A stretch of 64,000 bases of DNA from Erythrobacter sp047872805 (lineage in GTDB: Bacteria; Pseudomonadota; Alphaproteobacteria; Sphingomonadales; Sphingomonadaceae). Made by a program: the position numbers and the translations under genes. Shown here in pieces: positions 44,029 to 52,589 of this stretch (positions are counted from its first letter, which is position 1; each line of letters opens with the position of its first letter). The stretch lies in contig NZ_JBLQUK010000011.1 of the NCBI RefSeq assembly GCF_047872805.1, positions 21,790 through 85,789 of the forward strand, given 5' to 3'. The notes below the pieces were generated by a model. It was not told the DNA's origin, ran no database searches, and worked only from the letters and a program-made list of their open reading frames with translations.

Positions 44029-44961
44029 TCAGGCGAGGTTGATCTCGCGCAAGCGCTGCATCAGGAAATCATGCGCGGTGATCGGTGCGGGTCTGCCTTG
44101 GGCGTCCTGTGCGGCGCAACATTCGAGCGACTCAATCAGGTAATCAGGCCGGAAATGCAGGAAAAACGGCATGGAGTAACGCGACCTTTTGGCCCTCGCT
44201 CCGCGCGGGTTCACCACCCGGTGCGTGGTCGAACGCAGGACGCCATTGGTCAGCCGTTCCAGCATATCGCCAACATTGATGACCAGTGCGCCTTCGGGCA
44301 CGTCGACCGCATGCCACTCGCCCGCCTTGGTCAGCAGCTCGAGCCCGGCCTCTTCCGCACCGAGCAGCAACGTAATGGTGTTGATATCGCCATGCGCAGC
44401 GGCACGAATTGCGCCTTCGGGTGCATCGGGGCCAAGCGGCGGGTAATGCAGCAGCCGCATGACCGAATTGCCATGCTCGACAGTGTCGGCGAAGAAAGTG
44501 CGCGCCAGCCCCAGGTGCAGTGCGATCGCTTCGAGCACCCGCAGCCCGGCAGTGTCAAAGGCGGCAAACAATTCGGTGAATGTCGGCTTGAACCCCTCAA
44601 CCTCTTGGGGCCAGATATTGGGAGCCATATACTCGGCCAGCGCGTGCCCCGGCGGCAAGTCGCGCCCAACGTGCCAGAATTCCTTGAGGTCAAAGATTTC
44701 TGCATCCTTGGCCTTTTCCGTGCCGAACGGCGTGTAACCGCGCGCGCCGCCGCCGCCCTCGATCTTGTAGCCGCGCTTGACGCTGTCCGGCAACGCGAAG
44801 AACGCTTTTGACGCCGCCTCGGCGCGGGCGATCAGATCTTGCGGGATGCCGTGGTCGCGCACCACGGCAAAGCCATATTCGCCGAAACTGCGGCCCAGTT
44901 CATCGGCGATCTCTTCAAGCGGCTGAGCAAGCGAAACGGAAGCAATATTGATTGTGGTCAT
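44029..44961 (-). CDS. 2-oxoglutarate-Fe(II) dioxygenase, isopenicillin-N-synthase family
   Basis: A 310-aa soluble oxygenase. The N-terminal DIOX_N domain has GFAVVRDHGIPQDLIARAEA. The double-stranded beta-helix carries Fe ligands His190 and Asp192 in AAAHGDINT and His247 in STTHRV. Arg261 in the SRYSMPFF motif contacts the 2-oxoglutarate carboxylate. Homologues include penicillin-type and plant hormone oxygenases; the substrate here is unknown. It precedes the transporter gene with a 42-bp gap. Confidence 0.92.
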   Translation of the reverse strand: MTTINIASVSLAQPLEEIADELGRSFGEYGFAVVRDHGIPQDLIARAEAASKAFFALPDSVKRGYKIEGGGGARGYTPFGTEKAKDAEIFDLKEFWHVGRDLPPGHALAEYMAPNIWPQEVEGFKPTFTELFAAFDTAGLRVLEAIALHLGLARTFFADTVEHGNSVMRLLHYPPLGPDAPEGAIRAAAHGDINTITLLLGAEEAGLELLTKAGEWHAVDVPEGALVINVGDMLERLTNGVLRSTTHRVVNPRGARAKRSRYSMPFFLHFRPDYLIESLECCAAQDAQGRPAPITAHDFLMQRLREINLA

Positions 44962-45003
44962 AACCCGTCACTTAATACGCGGTGTGCGCCTGTGCCAGTG
45001 CAA

Positions 45004-46392
45004 TCACAGCGGCAGAAATATGCTTGCCAGTGCCGCGCTCATCAAATTGGCAAGGCTGCCTGCGGCGAGCGCCTTTAGCCCCAGCCGCGCGATCACCGGA
45101 CGTTGATTCGGAGCCAGCCCGCCGGTCACCGCCATCTGAATCGCGATCGATGAAAAATTGGCGAAGCCGCACAGCGCAAAGGTGACGATCGCCCGGCTGC
45201 GTTCGGTCAATTCACCCGCCGCGCTCCCCGCTCCCAGCGCGCCCAATTCGATAAAGGCGACAAATTCATTGAGCACGATCTTGGTCCCGAACAACCCGCC
45301 GGCGATCTGCGCCTGCTGCCAGTCGGAAATGCCGATTAGAAACATCACCGGCGCAAACAGATAACCGAGCAATTGCTGAAAGCTGACCGCGCTCAGCCAT
45401 GCGGCGGTTTCCGCGCCAAACGGCTGGCCGATTCCCGCCGCCAGCGCAACCGCGCCCGATCCCAACGCGGCGAGCAGGCCATTGGCCAGCGCGACCAGCG
45501 CCACGAAAACCATCACCATCGCGCCCACCGCAACCGCCAGTTTGACGCCGGTCTGCGTGCCTTGCGCAGCGGCCTCGATCACATTGGCGGGACGCTGACC
45601 TTCTTCGAAAGTTTCGGCCATGCGCACTTCCTCGGGTTTGCCGCTTTCAACCATAGCCGCTGGCCCGCCCGCGCTGATCCGTGAATATGGCAATTCGAAT
45701 TTCTCGCCGCTTCTGTCAGCCACGGAGACGCGCGACTGTTGATCGGTGGGCTGGCCGGATTTCTGGATGATCCCTGCCCCTGCCGCCACAGCCGCAAGGT
45801 CATCCCCCGAAAGGACCGGCTCTGGCGGGTCGGGCATGATGATCTTGGCCATCAGGATACCGCCCGGTGCCGACATGAACGCCGCCGCCAGCAAATAGGG
45901 CACGGCATCGTTGCCAATAAAGCTGGCATAAGCGGCGAGAATAGTGCCCGCAACACCCGCCATGCCGACGGTCATCAAGGTGAACAATTGCGCCGGGGGC
46001 AGCGCGGCGAGATAGGGCCTAACGACCAGTGGGCTTTCGGACTGACCGACAAAGATGTTCGCCGCACTGCCCAGCGCTTCTACCCGGCTGATGCCGGTAA
46101 TCCAGCCAATCGCTCCGCCAACCCAGCGCACCAACCGCTGCATGATGCCAAGGTGATAGAAAATCGAGACAATCGCGGCAAAGAACACAATCACCGGCAG
46201 CGCCGCGATCACGAAGGTGTTGGCAAACGGATTGCTTTCCATTGGGCCAAACACCGATGTGATCCCGACCTTGGAATAGTCGAGCAGCGCGATCACCCCG
46301 TTCGACAGGAACTGGATCGCAGCAACGCCAAAATCAGTGCGCAAGACGAGCAGTGCCATGAACGCCTGCAAGGCAAACGCCGCGCCGACCAC
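45004..46392 (-). CDS. Concentrative nucleoside transporter (NupC/CNT family)
   Basis: A 462-aa inner-membrane nucleoside importer coupled to H+ or Na+. Signatures are SNGVIALLDYSKVGITSVFG, GQSESPLVVRPYL and FGTKIVLNEFVAFIE. A GTG at 46392 is the first ordinary start codon, but the frame continues open upstream to 46488, and those 32 codons encode a hydrophobic helix (ILFSLIGIAAILGIAFVLSS) that belongs to the family N-terminus. The true start is therefore probably upstream. No ATG, GTG or TTG occurs there before the in-frame TAG. See findings. Confidence 0.9.
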   Translation of the reverse strand: MVGAAFALQAFMALLVLRTDFGVAAIQFLSNGVIALLDYSKVGITSVFGPMESNPFANTFVIAALPVIVFFAAIVSIFYHLGIMQRLVRWVGGAIGWITGISRVEALGSAANIFVGQSESPLVVRPYLAALPPAQLFTLMTVGMAGVAGTILAAYASFIGNDAVPYLLAAAFMSAPGGILMAKIIMPDPPEPVLSGDDLAAVAAGAGIIQKSGQPTDQQSRVSVADRSGEKFELPYSRISAGGPAAMVESGKPEEVRMAETFEEGQRPANVIEAAAQGTQTGVKLAVAVGAMVMVFVALVALANGLLAALGSGAVALAAGIGQPFGAETAAWLSAVSFQQLLGYLFAPVMFLIGISDWQQAQIAGGLFGTKIVLNEFVAFIELGALGAGSAAGELTERSRAIVTFALCGFANFSSIAIQMAVTGGLAPNQRPVIARLGLKALAAGSLANLMSAALASIFLPL

Positions 46393-46686
46393 ACGCAGAT
46401 TGATATGCGATTTGCCAGAGGAAAGAACAAAGGCGATGCCAAGGATCGCTGCGATCCCGATCAGGCTGAATAGGATGGAAGTTATGATCTAACTCACCGA
46501 CGCGCGGTGCCCCTGATTATGGTTTGCCCGTTTGGCCCCGAAGGTGGACCTGCGCGCAGACCAGAACAAATCGGCGCTGAAGAGGGTTGGCATTTTGCTC
46601 TCGGCAAAGCAACCGCCAAAGCAGGTGGGTGAAAGCGAGCGCAGCGCGGCTTTTCTTTTGTCCAGCCCTCGCCTAACCCTCAGGCG

Positions 46687-47394
46687 ATGAGCGATACCGA
46701 AATGGCGCCAGCGCCGCCGACCGAAACAGCCGAGCGCGCACTGGCCGCGCCGATGGGCCTGTTCGTATACATCATCCTTTATGGCGGGATGACGGTTCTG
46801 GCCGGGGTGGTTGCTTTCAAACAGGTTCAGCTATGGCCCAGCCAGCTTGCAGTCGAAGCGGGGATTTTCCCGTTTCTGCTCTTGGTGGTGATTACCAGCA
46901 CCATTGCTCAACTGTACGGGCAAAGGCTCGCCAACCGGTTGATCTGGGTTGGATTTCTCCCACTGGCTCTGTCGGCAGCGCTGATCTATCTGGTCCTGTC
47001 GCTGCCGGCCTCATCCGAAATGCTCGAATTCCGCAGCGCCGATCTTTCCGCTTTTGAAACCGTCATGGGACAGACCCCGCGCATCCTGATGGCGGGACCT
47101 GCGGCCTATATCACCTCACTGCTGCTCAATGTATGGATTTTCTCGCGCCTGCGCGGGTCGGGTGATGCAAGCACGATCGGCTTGATGATCCGCGGAGCGA
47201 TTGCCTCAGCGTCGAGCCAAGCTCTCGATTCGATCATCTTCGTCACCCTGGCATTTTACGGGGAGTTCGACATCACCAACCTACTCATCGGACAGGTGCT
47301 GGCGAAAGTCACGCTGAGCATCGTGTTGGTACCGTTCCTCATCACATTCGGGGTGCGGGCAGCGCAATGGCTGGACATGCGCGAAACCCGATAA
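46687..47394 (+). CDS. VUT family protein, probable queuosine precursor transporter
   Basis: A 235-aa protein with about six hydrophobic helices. It matches the YhhQ/VUT family through IFPFLLLVVITSTIAQLYGQ, then AGPAAYITSLLLNVWIFSRL and IRGAIASASSQALDSIIFVT. These transport 7-cyano-7-deazaguanine (preQ0), the queuosine precursor. No queuosine synthesis gene lies nearby. A start at 46753 (MGLFVYIILY) is an alternative that removes a hydrophilic leader. Confidence 0.8.
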   Translation: MSDTEMAPAPPTETAERALAAPMGLFVYIILYGGMTVLAGVVAFKQVQLWPSQLAVEAGIFPFLLLVVITSTIAQLYGQRLANRLIWVGFLPLALSAALIYLVLSLPASSEMLEFRSADLSAFETVMGQTPRILMAGPAAYITSLLLNVWIFSRLRGSGDASTIGLMIRGAIASASSQALDSIIFVTLAFYGEFDITNLLIGQVLAKVTLSIVLVPFLITFGVRAAQWLDMRETR

Positions 47395-47487
47395 AACGTT
47401 AGAGCTGCGGCTTCAACGGCGGATCAATCCTATTGCCCCCACACTTGGCCTGTTAATCTGCCACGGTTCTTTCGGGGGAGGTCTGCG

Positions 47488-48609
47488 ATGCCGTTCTACC
47501 ATGGGCTCAAATCCTACATTCACGATCCGGCGCGGGGCGATTTTCCGCACTATCCGGGAAAGCAGGCTTGGATCGCGGGCCGCCTGCTGGCGCTGCGCCG
47601 CGACCTGCATGACGCAATCGGCCGCGACCGCAGGCCGCGATCGCTGATCGTGGGCAGCTGGAACATTCGCGCCTTCGACGATGGCACGCCGCGGCTGGAT
47701 GAGAGCTATCATTACATCGCGGAAATTATCGGCAATTTCGACATTTGCGCGGTGCAGGAAATCAAGGGCGATCTTGAACCGCTGGATCGGCTGCGAAAAT
47801 TGCTGGGCCCCGGCTGGGAGTATTTCGTATCCGATGTATCGACCCATAAGGGTGGCAACAACGAACGCATGGCGTTTCTCTATAACACCAACCGTGTGTT
47901 CTTCCGTAGACTGGTGGGGGAACTGGTGCTGGACCCCGATGACCTTGCCGGATCGGACCAATTCGCCCGCTCGCCCTTCTTCGCCGCGTTTCAGGCCGAC
48001 TGGTTCCGGTTCTGCCTGTGCTCGACCCATGTCATCTATGGCGGCACCTCGGCGGACGACAAGGTGCTGCGCGCCGAAGAAATCACGCAAATGACCCGGA
48101 TGCTGGTCAACCGGGCAAAGAGCGAGGATCAGGTCTATATCCTGCTGGGCGACATGAATATCGAAAAGCGCGACGGCCCAATTATGCAGGCACTGCGCGA
48201 TAGCCAGATGGAAGTACCTGTGTTTCCTGCAACCAACCTGCTGGGCGACAAACATTACGACCAGATGGCATACACGGTGCAGGGTGCCGCGACGCGCAAG
48301 ACCAGACTGATCCGCAGCGGGTTGTTCGATTGGCGGCGGTCGGTGTTCGGCCCGTTCCCGCAGACCGAGTTTGACATGCTGCCCGCTGGCGAAAAAGCCG
48401 GCCCGTCCCGCCGCCTCGCCCATGCCGACATGATCGCGCATTACAAACCGGTCTGCGACGCGCAGCGGGCCGCGGCGGGCAAAGCTCCGTATAGCGATTT
48501 CGAGCGCAGCTATGGCCTGTGGACGACGTTTGAAATGTCCGACCATCTACCGATCTGGATCGAGCTCGAAGTGGATTATTCGGACGAATATCTGGAACGC
48601 TACGTTTAA
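47488..48609 (+). CDS. Endonuclease/exonuclease/phosphatase family protein
   Basis: A 373-aa protein with the EEP fold. Catalytic segments are VGSWNIRAFDDG, CAVQEIKG, LLGDMNIEKRDG and the terminal MSDHLPIWIELEV. GGGGGAGG precedes the ATG at 7 bp, giving a good start. No signal peptide is seen. Substrate (DNA, RNA, phosphoinositide or sugar phosphate) is not predictable. It ends 28 bp before tRNA-Lys on the opposite strand. Confidence 0.88.
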   Translation: MPFYHGLKSYIHDPARGDFPHYPGKQAWIAGRLLALRRDLHDAIGRDRRPRSLIVGSWNIRAFDDGTPRLDESYHYIAEIIGNFDICAVQEIKGDLEPLDRLRKLLGPGWEYFVSDVSTHKGGNNERMAFLYNTNRVFFRRLVGELVLDPDDLAGSDQFARSPFFAAFQADWFRFCLCSTHVIYGGTSADDKVLRAEEITQMTRMLVNRAKSEDQVYILLGDMNIEKRDGPIMQALRDSQMEVPVFPATNLLGDKHYDQMAYTVQGAATRKTRLIRSGLFDWRRSVFGPFPQTEFDMLPAGEKAGPSRRLAHADMIAHYKPVCDAQRAAAGKAPYSDFERSYGLWTTFEMSDHLPIWIELEVDYSDEYLERYV

Positions 48610-48637
48610 CGGCCCGCAGACCTGTTCAAGCGCAATA

Positions 48638-48713
48638 TGGTGAGCCCTGCTGGGTTCGAACCAGCGACCTACTGATTAAAAGTCAGTTGCTCTACCGACT
48701 GAGCTAAGGGCCC
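48638..48713 (-). tRNA. tRNA-Lys (TTT anticodon)
   Basis: A 76-nt minus-strand tRNA with acceptor GGGCCCT/AGGGCTC (one G-U pair) and encoded CCA. The D-arm is GCTCAGTCGGTAGAGC, and the anticodon arm CTGACTTTTAATCAG gives TTT. The T-arm is GCTGGTTCGAACCCAGC. It lies between the convergent nuclease gene and folK. Confidence 0.97.
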
Positions 48714-48755
48714 CCATGGGGTCTTCCGCGCGCCAGATGGCGCGGGTCGGAGCGC

Positions 48756-49271
48756 TCACCTAGTCAGAGGGCGGGGGTGGGTCAAGCGTGCATTGATCTG
48801 CGCGATGCTCCGCCCGGATGAAGGGTCGCGCCAATCGGCGGCGATGGACGCCGCTGGGTCAAGCACGAAGCGGCGCTTGCCAAATTCCCGGTGCGGGATG
48901 GTGAGAGAGCTGCCGCGCTGGCTGGCACGCGGCGCGCGCGCGGAATATTGCCCCCCGCTCCAAAGAATGATGTCGAGGTCGAGCACCCGGTCTCCCCAGC
49001 GGCGGCCCCGGCGGCGGCCAAATTCGCGCTCCAGCCGTTGCAATCCGGCAAGCAAGGCTGGCGGGTCATATTCGCTATCAATCACGCAGGCAGCATTGGC
49101 AAAGTGCCGCTGCGCCGCGCCCATCGGGATCGAAGAGATAATCGCCGAACGCGCGGTAACGGTGCCAAGCACCGCGCATTCCTCCATTGCCGCGCGAAGG
49201 ACGCTGGGCGGTGGGCCAAACTGGTGGTGCGGACGGTTTGATCCGAGCGCGATCAGGTAGATGCTGCTCAA
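48756..49271 (-). CDS. folK: 2-amino-4-hydroxy-6-hydroxymethyldihydropteridine diphosphokinase
   Basis: Transfers pyrophosphate from ATP to the pterin intermediate in folate synthesis. At 171 aa it carries IYLIALGSNRP, QRLEREFGRRRGRRWGDRVL and LDIILW, with PHREFGKRRFVLDP at the end of the fold. It follows aguB by 5 bp, so it is the last gene of the methyltransferase-aguB-folK group. Confidence 0.93.
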   Translation of the reverse strand: MSSIYLIALGSNRPHHQFGPPPSVLRAAMEECAVLGTVTARSAIISSIPMGAAQRHFANAACVIDSEYDPPALLAGLQRLEREFGRRRGRRWGDRVLDLDIILWSGGQYSARAPRASQRGSSLTIPHREFGKRRFVLDPAASIAADWRDPSSGRSIAQINARLTHPRPLTR

Positions 49272-49276
49272 GGCGG

Positions 49277-50152
49277 TCAGATATCCTCGGCAATCCGCCC
49301 GTAAAGCTGCGGGCGGCGGTCGCGGAAAAAGCCCATGCCCGCGCGATGCGTGGCTGCCTGCGCAAGATCAAGCGCTGCCACCAGCGCGCCTTCCGCGGCA
49401 TCGTCAAAGCTTTCGATAAGATCGCCCCATTCATCAGTGATGAAGGAATGGCCGTAGAAACTCTGCTCGCCTTCCGCTCCCTCTGCGCCGATGCGATTGG
49501 CGGCGACCACCGGCATGCAATTTGACACTGCATGGCCCACCATCGCGCGGCGCCACATGCGGCTGGTGTCGAGGTCGGCGTCATAGGGCTCGGACCCGAT
49601 GGCGGTGGGGTAAAGCAGCACCTCGGCCCCCAACAGCGCCATCACCCGCGCGCATTCGGGATACCATTGATCCCAGCAGATCCCGACGCCTACGCGCACC
49701 AGCGCGCCGTCATCACCGGGAATATCCCACACCTTGAAGCCGTCATTGCCGGGGCGGAAATAGTATTTTTCCTCATAGCCGGGCCCATCGGGAATGTGGC
49801 TCTTGCGATATGTGCCCATGATTTCCCCATCGGGGCCGATCATCGCCAGCGTGTTGTAATAATGATGGCCGTCGCGTTCGAAGAAGCTGGTGGGGATCGT
49901 CACCTTCAGCCGCGCCGCCAGCGCCTGCATTGCGATCACGCTGGCATGTTCGGCAGTCGGGCGGGCGAGCGCAAACAGCGCCTCTTCCTCGGCGCGGCAG
50001 AAATAGGGGCCGGAAAACAATTCCGGCGGCAGGATCAGCTTCGCCCCGCGCGCGGCTGCCTGCTCGACCAGCGCGGCAACGGCGGCGATGTTTTCGGCTT
50101 CGTCCTCGCGGCCAAGCGCGAGCTGGAGGGCGGCGACAGTGAGTTGGCTCAT
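49277..50152 (-). CDS. aguB: N-carbamoylputrescine amidase
   Basis: Hydrolyses N-carbamoylputrescine to putrescine in the arginine decarboxylase polyamine pathway. A 291-aa nitrilase-fold protein, with the catalytic triad Glu44 in LPPELFSGPYF, Lys117 in GTYRKSHIP and Cys159 in GICWDQWYPE. The IPDGPGYEEKYYFRPGNDGF stretch is characteristic. Agmatine deiminase (aguA) is not in the window. It starts 17 bp after the exported methyltransferase stop. Confidence 0.94.
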   Translation of the reverse strand: MSQLTVAALQLALGREDEAENIAAVAALVEQAAARGAKLILPPELFSGPYFCRAEEEALFALARPTAEHASVIAMQALAARLKVTIPTSFFERDGHHYYNTLAMIGPDGEIMGTYRKSHIPDGPGYEEKYYFRPGNDGFKVWDIPGDDGALVRVGVGICWDQWYPECARVMALLGAEVLLYPTAIGSEPYDADLDTSRMWRRAMVGHAVSNCMPVVAANRIGAEGAEGEQSFYGHSFITDEWGDLIESFDDAAEGALVAALDLAQAATHRAGMGFFRDRRPQLYGRIAEDI

Positions 50153-50169
50153 GACGCCGCCCTTTAGTC

Positions 50170-51036
50170 TCAGTCGGCTTTCTTGAAAAGCAGCGTCATG
50201 CGGTCGCTTTCACCGATGGCGAGATATTCGCTGCGGCGCGCATCATCCTCGCCTGTGGCCAGCACTGGAGGCAGCGTCCAGACACCGTTCTCCCAATTGG
50301 CGGGATCAGCAGGATTGGCGTTCACCTCACTTTCCCCGGCAAGTTCAAAGCCGTTTGCCTCAAAGATAGCAATCACGTCAGCTTTCCGCATATATCCGCG
50401 TTGGCGCGCGCCGTAATCGTCATAGCTGGCGCCATCAGGGGCACGGTGCTGGACCACGCCGACCATGCCATCATCTTTCAGCATGGTGCGCGCGGCTTTC
50501 AACACGTCGTCGGCATTGTTGCCAATATTGAGCCCGTGCATCGAACGGAAGATCAACACCCGGTCAACCGTGCCCGCAGCAGTTTCGGGCATTTCGTCTA
50601 TCTCGAACGCCATCACCTTGTCCGCTTCGACTTCCATCGCGGTGGCAACGCTGGATTTGAAGCTTTCGGTCCAGCCCTTGGCTCGCGCCTCTGCGGCGCG
50701 GCTGCGATAGGTTCCGCGGTCGCTATCGGTGTTAAAGGCGATGTATTGGCCCGCGGGCATCAGATACGGTGCCAGCACACGGGTGTACCAACCGCCGCCG
50801 GGGCTGAACTCGGCCACGGTCATGGTCGGCTCGACCCCAAAGAACGCCAGCGTTTCGGCGGGATTGCGATATTCATCGCGTGCGCGGTCACCGTCGCGGC
50901 GTTCATGGGCGAGCACTTCGGCAAGCGCGGGCGCAGCGGCTTCCATATGGCCATCGGCAGCAGCGGGGCTGGCTACGGCGAACAGAGCACTTCCGGCGGC
51001 AAGCGCAGCAAGTGGGGCAAGCAGGGTGAGTTTCAT
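50170..51036 (-). CDS. Exported class I SAM-dependent methyltransferase-like protein
   Basis: A 288-aa protein with a Sec signal peptide (MKLTLLAPLAALAAGSALFA, cleaved near PAAAD). The mature part looks like a methyltransferase: VAEFSPGGGWYTRVLAPYL resembles the SAM-binding motif I, and a later VDRVLIFRSMHGLN and DGMVGVVQHRAP match motif-like strands. SAM is cytoplasmic, so an exported member is a puzzle. It may bind something else. First gene of the group with aguB and folK. Divergent from msrA. Confidence 0.85.
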   Translation of the reverse strand: MKLTLLAPLAALAAGSALFAVASPAAADGHMEAAAPALAEVLAHERRDGDRARDEYRNPAETLAFFGVEPTMTVAEFSPGGGWYTRVLAPYLMPAGQYIAFNTDSDRGTYRSRAAEARAKGWTESFKSSVATAMEVEADKVMAFEIDEMPETAAGTVDRVLIFRSMHGLNIGNNADDVLKAARTMLKDDGMVGVVQHRAPDGASYDDYGARQRGYMRKADVIAIFEANGFELAGESEVNANPADPANWENGVWTLPPVLATGEDDARRSEYLAIGESDRMTLLFKKAD

Positions 51037-51173
51037 TAGGGCGGTCCTCTCTGATTGAATTCACTGGTCATCTCCCTACGCTGTGACGCAGGCATGACAA
51101 GCCATGCAATCAGGACTCGCGAAAGGGGCAAGCGGTTCCTATGTCCCGCGCCGACCAAGGAGATAGACGGCAT

Positions 51174-51719
51174 ATGGAACAGGCAATCATCGCAGGCGGA
51201 TGTTTCTGGTGCACCGAGGCGGTGTTCCGCGATGTGATCGGCGTGAGCGCGGTCGAAAGCGGCTATATCGGCGGGACCAAGGCGAACCCGACCTACAAGG
51301 AGGTCTGCACCGGCTCCACCGGTCATGCGGAGGGCATCCGCGTGACCTTCGATCCCGCCGTAATCACCCTGCCCGAAATATACGACGTGTTCCTTGGCAC
51401 GCATGATCCGACCCAATTGAACCGGCAGGGGGGTGATGTCGGCACGCAATATCGCAGCGCGATCTTCCCGCTCAACGCTGCGCAAGGCGAGGAAGCCAAG
51501 GCCGCAATCGGCCGCTGGAATGCCGAGAACGGCAACATGGCGGTGACAACGATAGAGGGGCTCGATGGCGATACGCTGACCATGGAATGGTATCCGGCGG
51601 AGGATTACCATCAAGAATATTGGGAAGGCGAAGGCCAGCGCAATCCCTATTGCCTCGCAGTGATCCCGCCCAAGATCATGAAGCTGCGCAAGAGCTTCCA
51701 GAAATATGTGAAAGGGTGA
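51174..51719 (+). CDS. msrA: Peptide-methionine (S)-S-oxide reductase
   Basis: Repairs oxidised methionine. At 181 aa from ATG 51174, the catalytic GCFWCTEA is near the N-terminus (nucleophile Cys10). GGDVGTQYRSAIF and EDYHQEYWEGEGQRNPYC are standard. AAGGAG at 51157-51162 supports the start; an in-frame ATG at 51141 would add 11 residues. No msrB is fused. Confidence 0.95.
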   Translation: MEQAIIAGGCFWCTEAVFRDVIGVSAVESGYIGGTKANPTYKEVCTGSTGHAEGIRVTFDPAVITLPEIYDVFLGTHDPTQLNRQGGDVGTQYRSAIFPLNAAQGEEAKAAIGRWNAENGNMAVTTIEGLDGDTLTMEWYPAEDYHQEYWEGEGQRNPYCLAVIPPKIMKLRKSFQKYVKG

Positions 51720-51767
51720 GGGCTGCTCACCCCTTCTCCCTCTGACCCGCCCCGAGCGTTACCCGGT

Positions 51768-52283
51768 TTACATCCAGACTTTAAACAAAACCCAGGGTGC
51801 CTCTACGTTCAGCATTCTAGGGCTGTCTAGCCTTTGAATCCTTAGCTGTGCATTGCGCTCATCAAAGGCGAGGAGTTGAAAGTCGGCGCCCAGCCATTGA
51901 AGACCATGACCCGAGTCAGTGATTGTTCCTGCTAGGCTCTGACAATTCGATCTCGTGCCAACACATTGCCGAAAAACCCCGTCGCCTGCATGGCCGAGGT
52001 ATAACGACATGTCTGTCTTGAATTCTTCTCTGGGCAAAAGCGTAAACCCGGCAGACGGGATGGCATTTTCGTCATCATGGCATTTCCCGTCGATCAAAAG
52101 GCTGGGATACATGGAATAGCAGCTAATGTAGCTCTCGAATGCCTGATCCCCGTCGCGGTCATAAAAACAAATCAGTTTGTTGCTCACGATGCCGGACCGC
52201 CAAAGCTCCTGCGATGAATTGCGAATGTTCCGGGCGGCACAATAGACTGCTTCGGGATTCTTGAGGCCACTGAAGGGCGGCAC
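51768..52283 (-). CDS. Hypothetical protein, C-terminal part of an amber-interrupted gene
   Basis: A 171-residue frame, starting at GTG 52283 only if the upstream TAG is obeyed. It continues in the same frame as the 52544-52293 segment, three codons past a single TAG (52293-52295). No Shine-Dalgarno sequence precedes the GTG. The reading begins PPFSGLKNPEAVYCAARNIR and contains LICFYDRDGDQAFESYISCY with several Cys residues, suggesting an exported disulfide protein. No domain is recognised. G+C is about 50 percent (47 percent in 51781-51840), lower than the neighbours. Confidence 0.5.
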   Translation of the reverse strand: MPPFSGLKNPEAVYCAARNIRNSSQELWRSGIVSNKLICFYDRDGDQAFESYISCYSMYPSLLIDGKCHDDENAIPSAGFTLLPREEFKTDMSLYLGHAGDGVFRQCVGTRSNCQSLAGTITDSGHGLQWLGADFQLLAFDERNAQLRIQRLDSPRMLNVEAPWVLFKVWM

Positions 52284-52292
52284 GAATACAAT

Positions 52293-52544
52293 CTAGGTTT
52301 GAGCGAGCGCCAGCACCTTCCCGTCATTGTCTACGATGTCTTCGACATTTTTTGCCAGTCTTAACGGCAACACTCTGGTACTAATCTGAAGATCGTGGTC
52401 CCTGCCAACTTCAATGGTGTCTTGCTCAGGATCATATGGTTCGATCACCCATGTGCCAGTGCGGCCATTGTCTTGCTGCGCTGACAGCACGCCAGGGAGC
52501 ATAAGGCAAAATACGTAAGTCAGCAGCCCGATAAACCGCATCAC
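52293..52544 (-). CDS. Hypothetical secreted protein, N-terminal part of an amber-interrupted gene
   Basis: An 83-residue frame with a signal peptide (MMRFIGLLTYVFCLMLPGVL, cleaved near SAQQ). It ends in the TAG at 52293-52295. The next codons (reading IVFVPPFSG) continue the same frame into the 52283-51768 segment. The two parts together would be a secreted protein of about 258 aa. A single C-to-T change (CAG to TAG) would explain the break. It may be a pseudogene or a real read-through case. Divergent context with rsmB on the same strand, upstream. Confidence 0.5.
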   Translation of the reverse strand: MMRFIGLLTYVFCLMLPGVLSAQQDNGRTGTWVIEPYDPEQDTIEVGRDHDLQISTRVLPLRLAKNVEDIVDNDGKVLALAQT

Positions 52545-52589
52545 GTTTTCCTTTCACATAACCGTGCCGTGTATACCCAAAAGGTTGGT

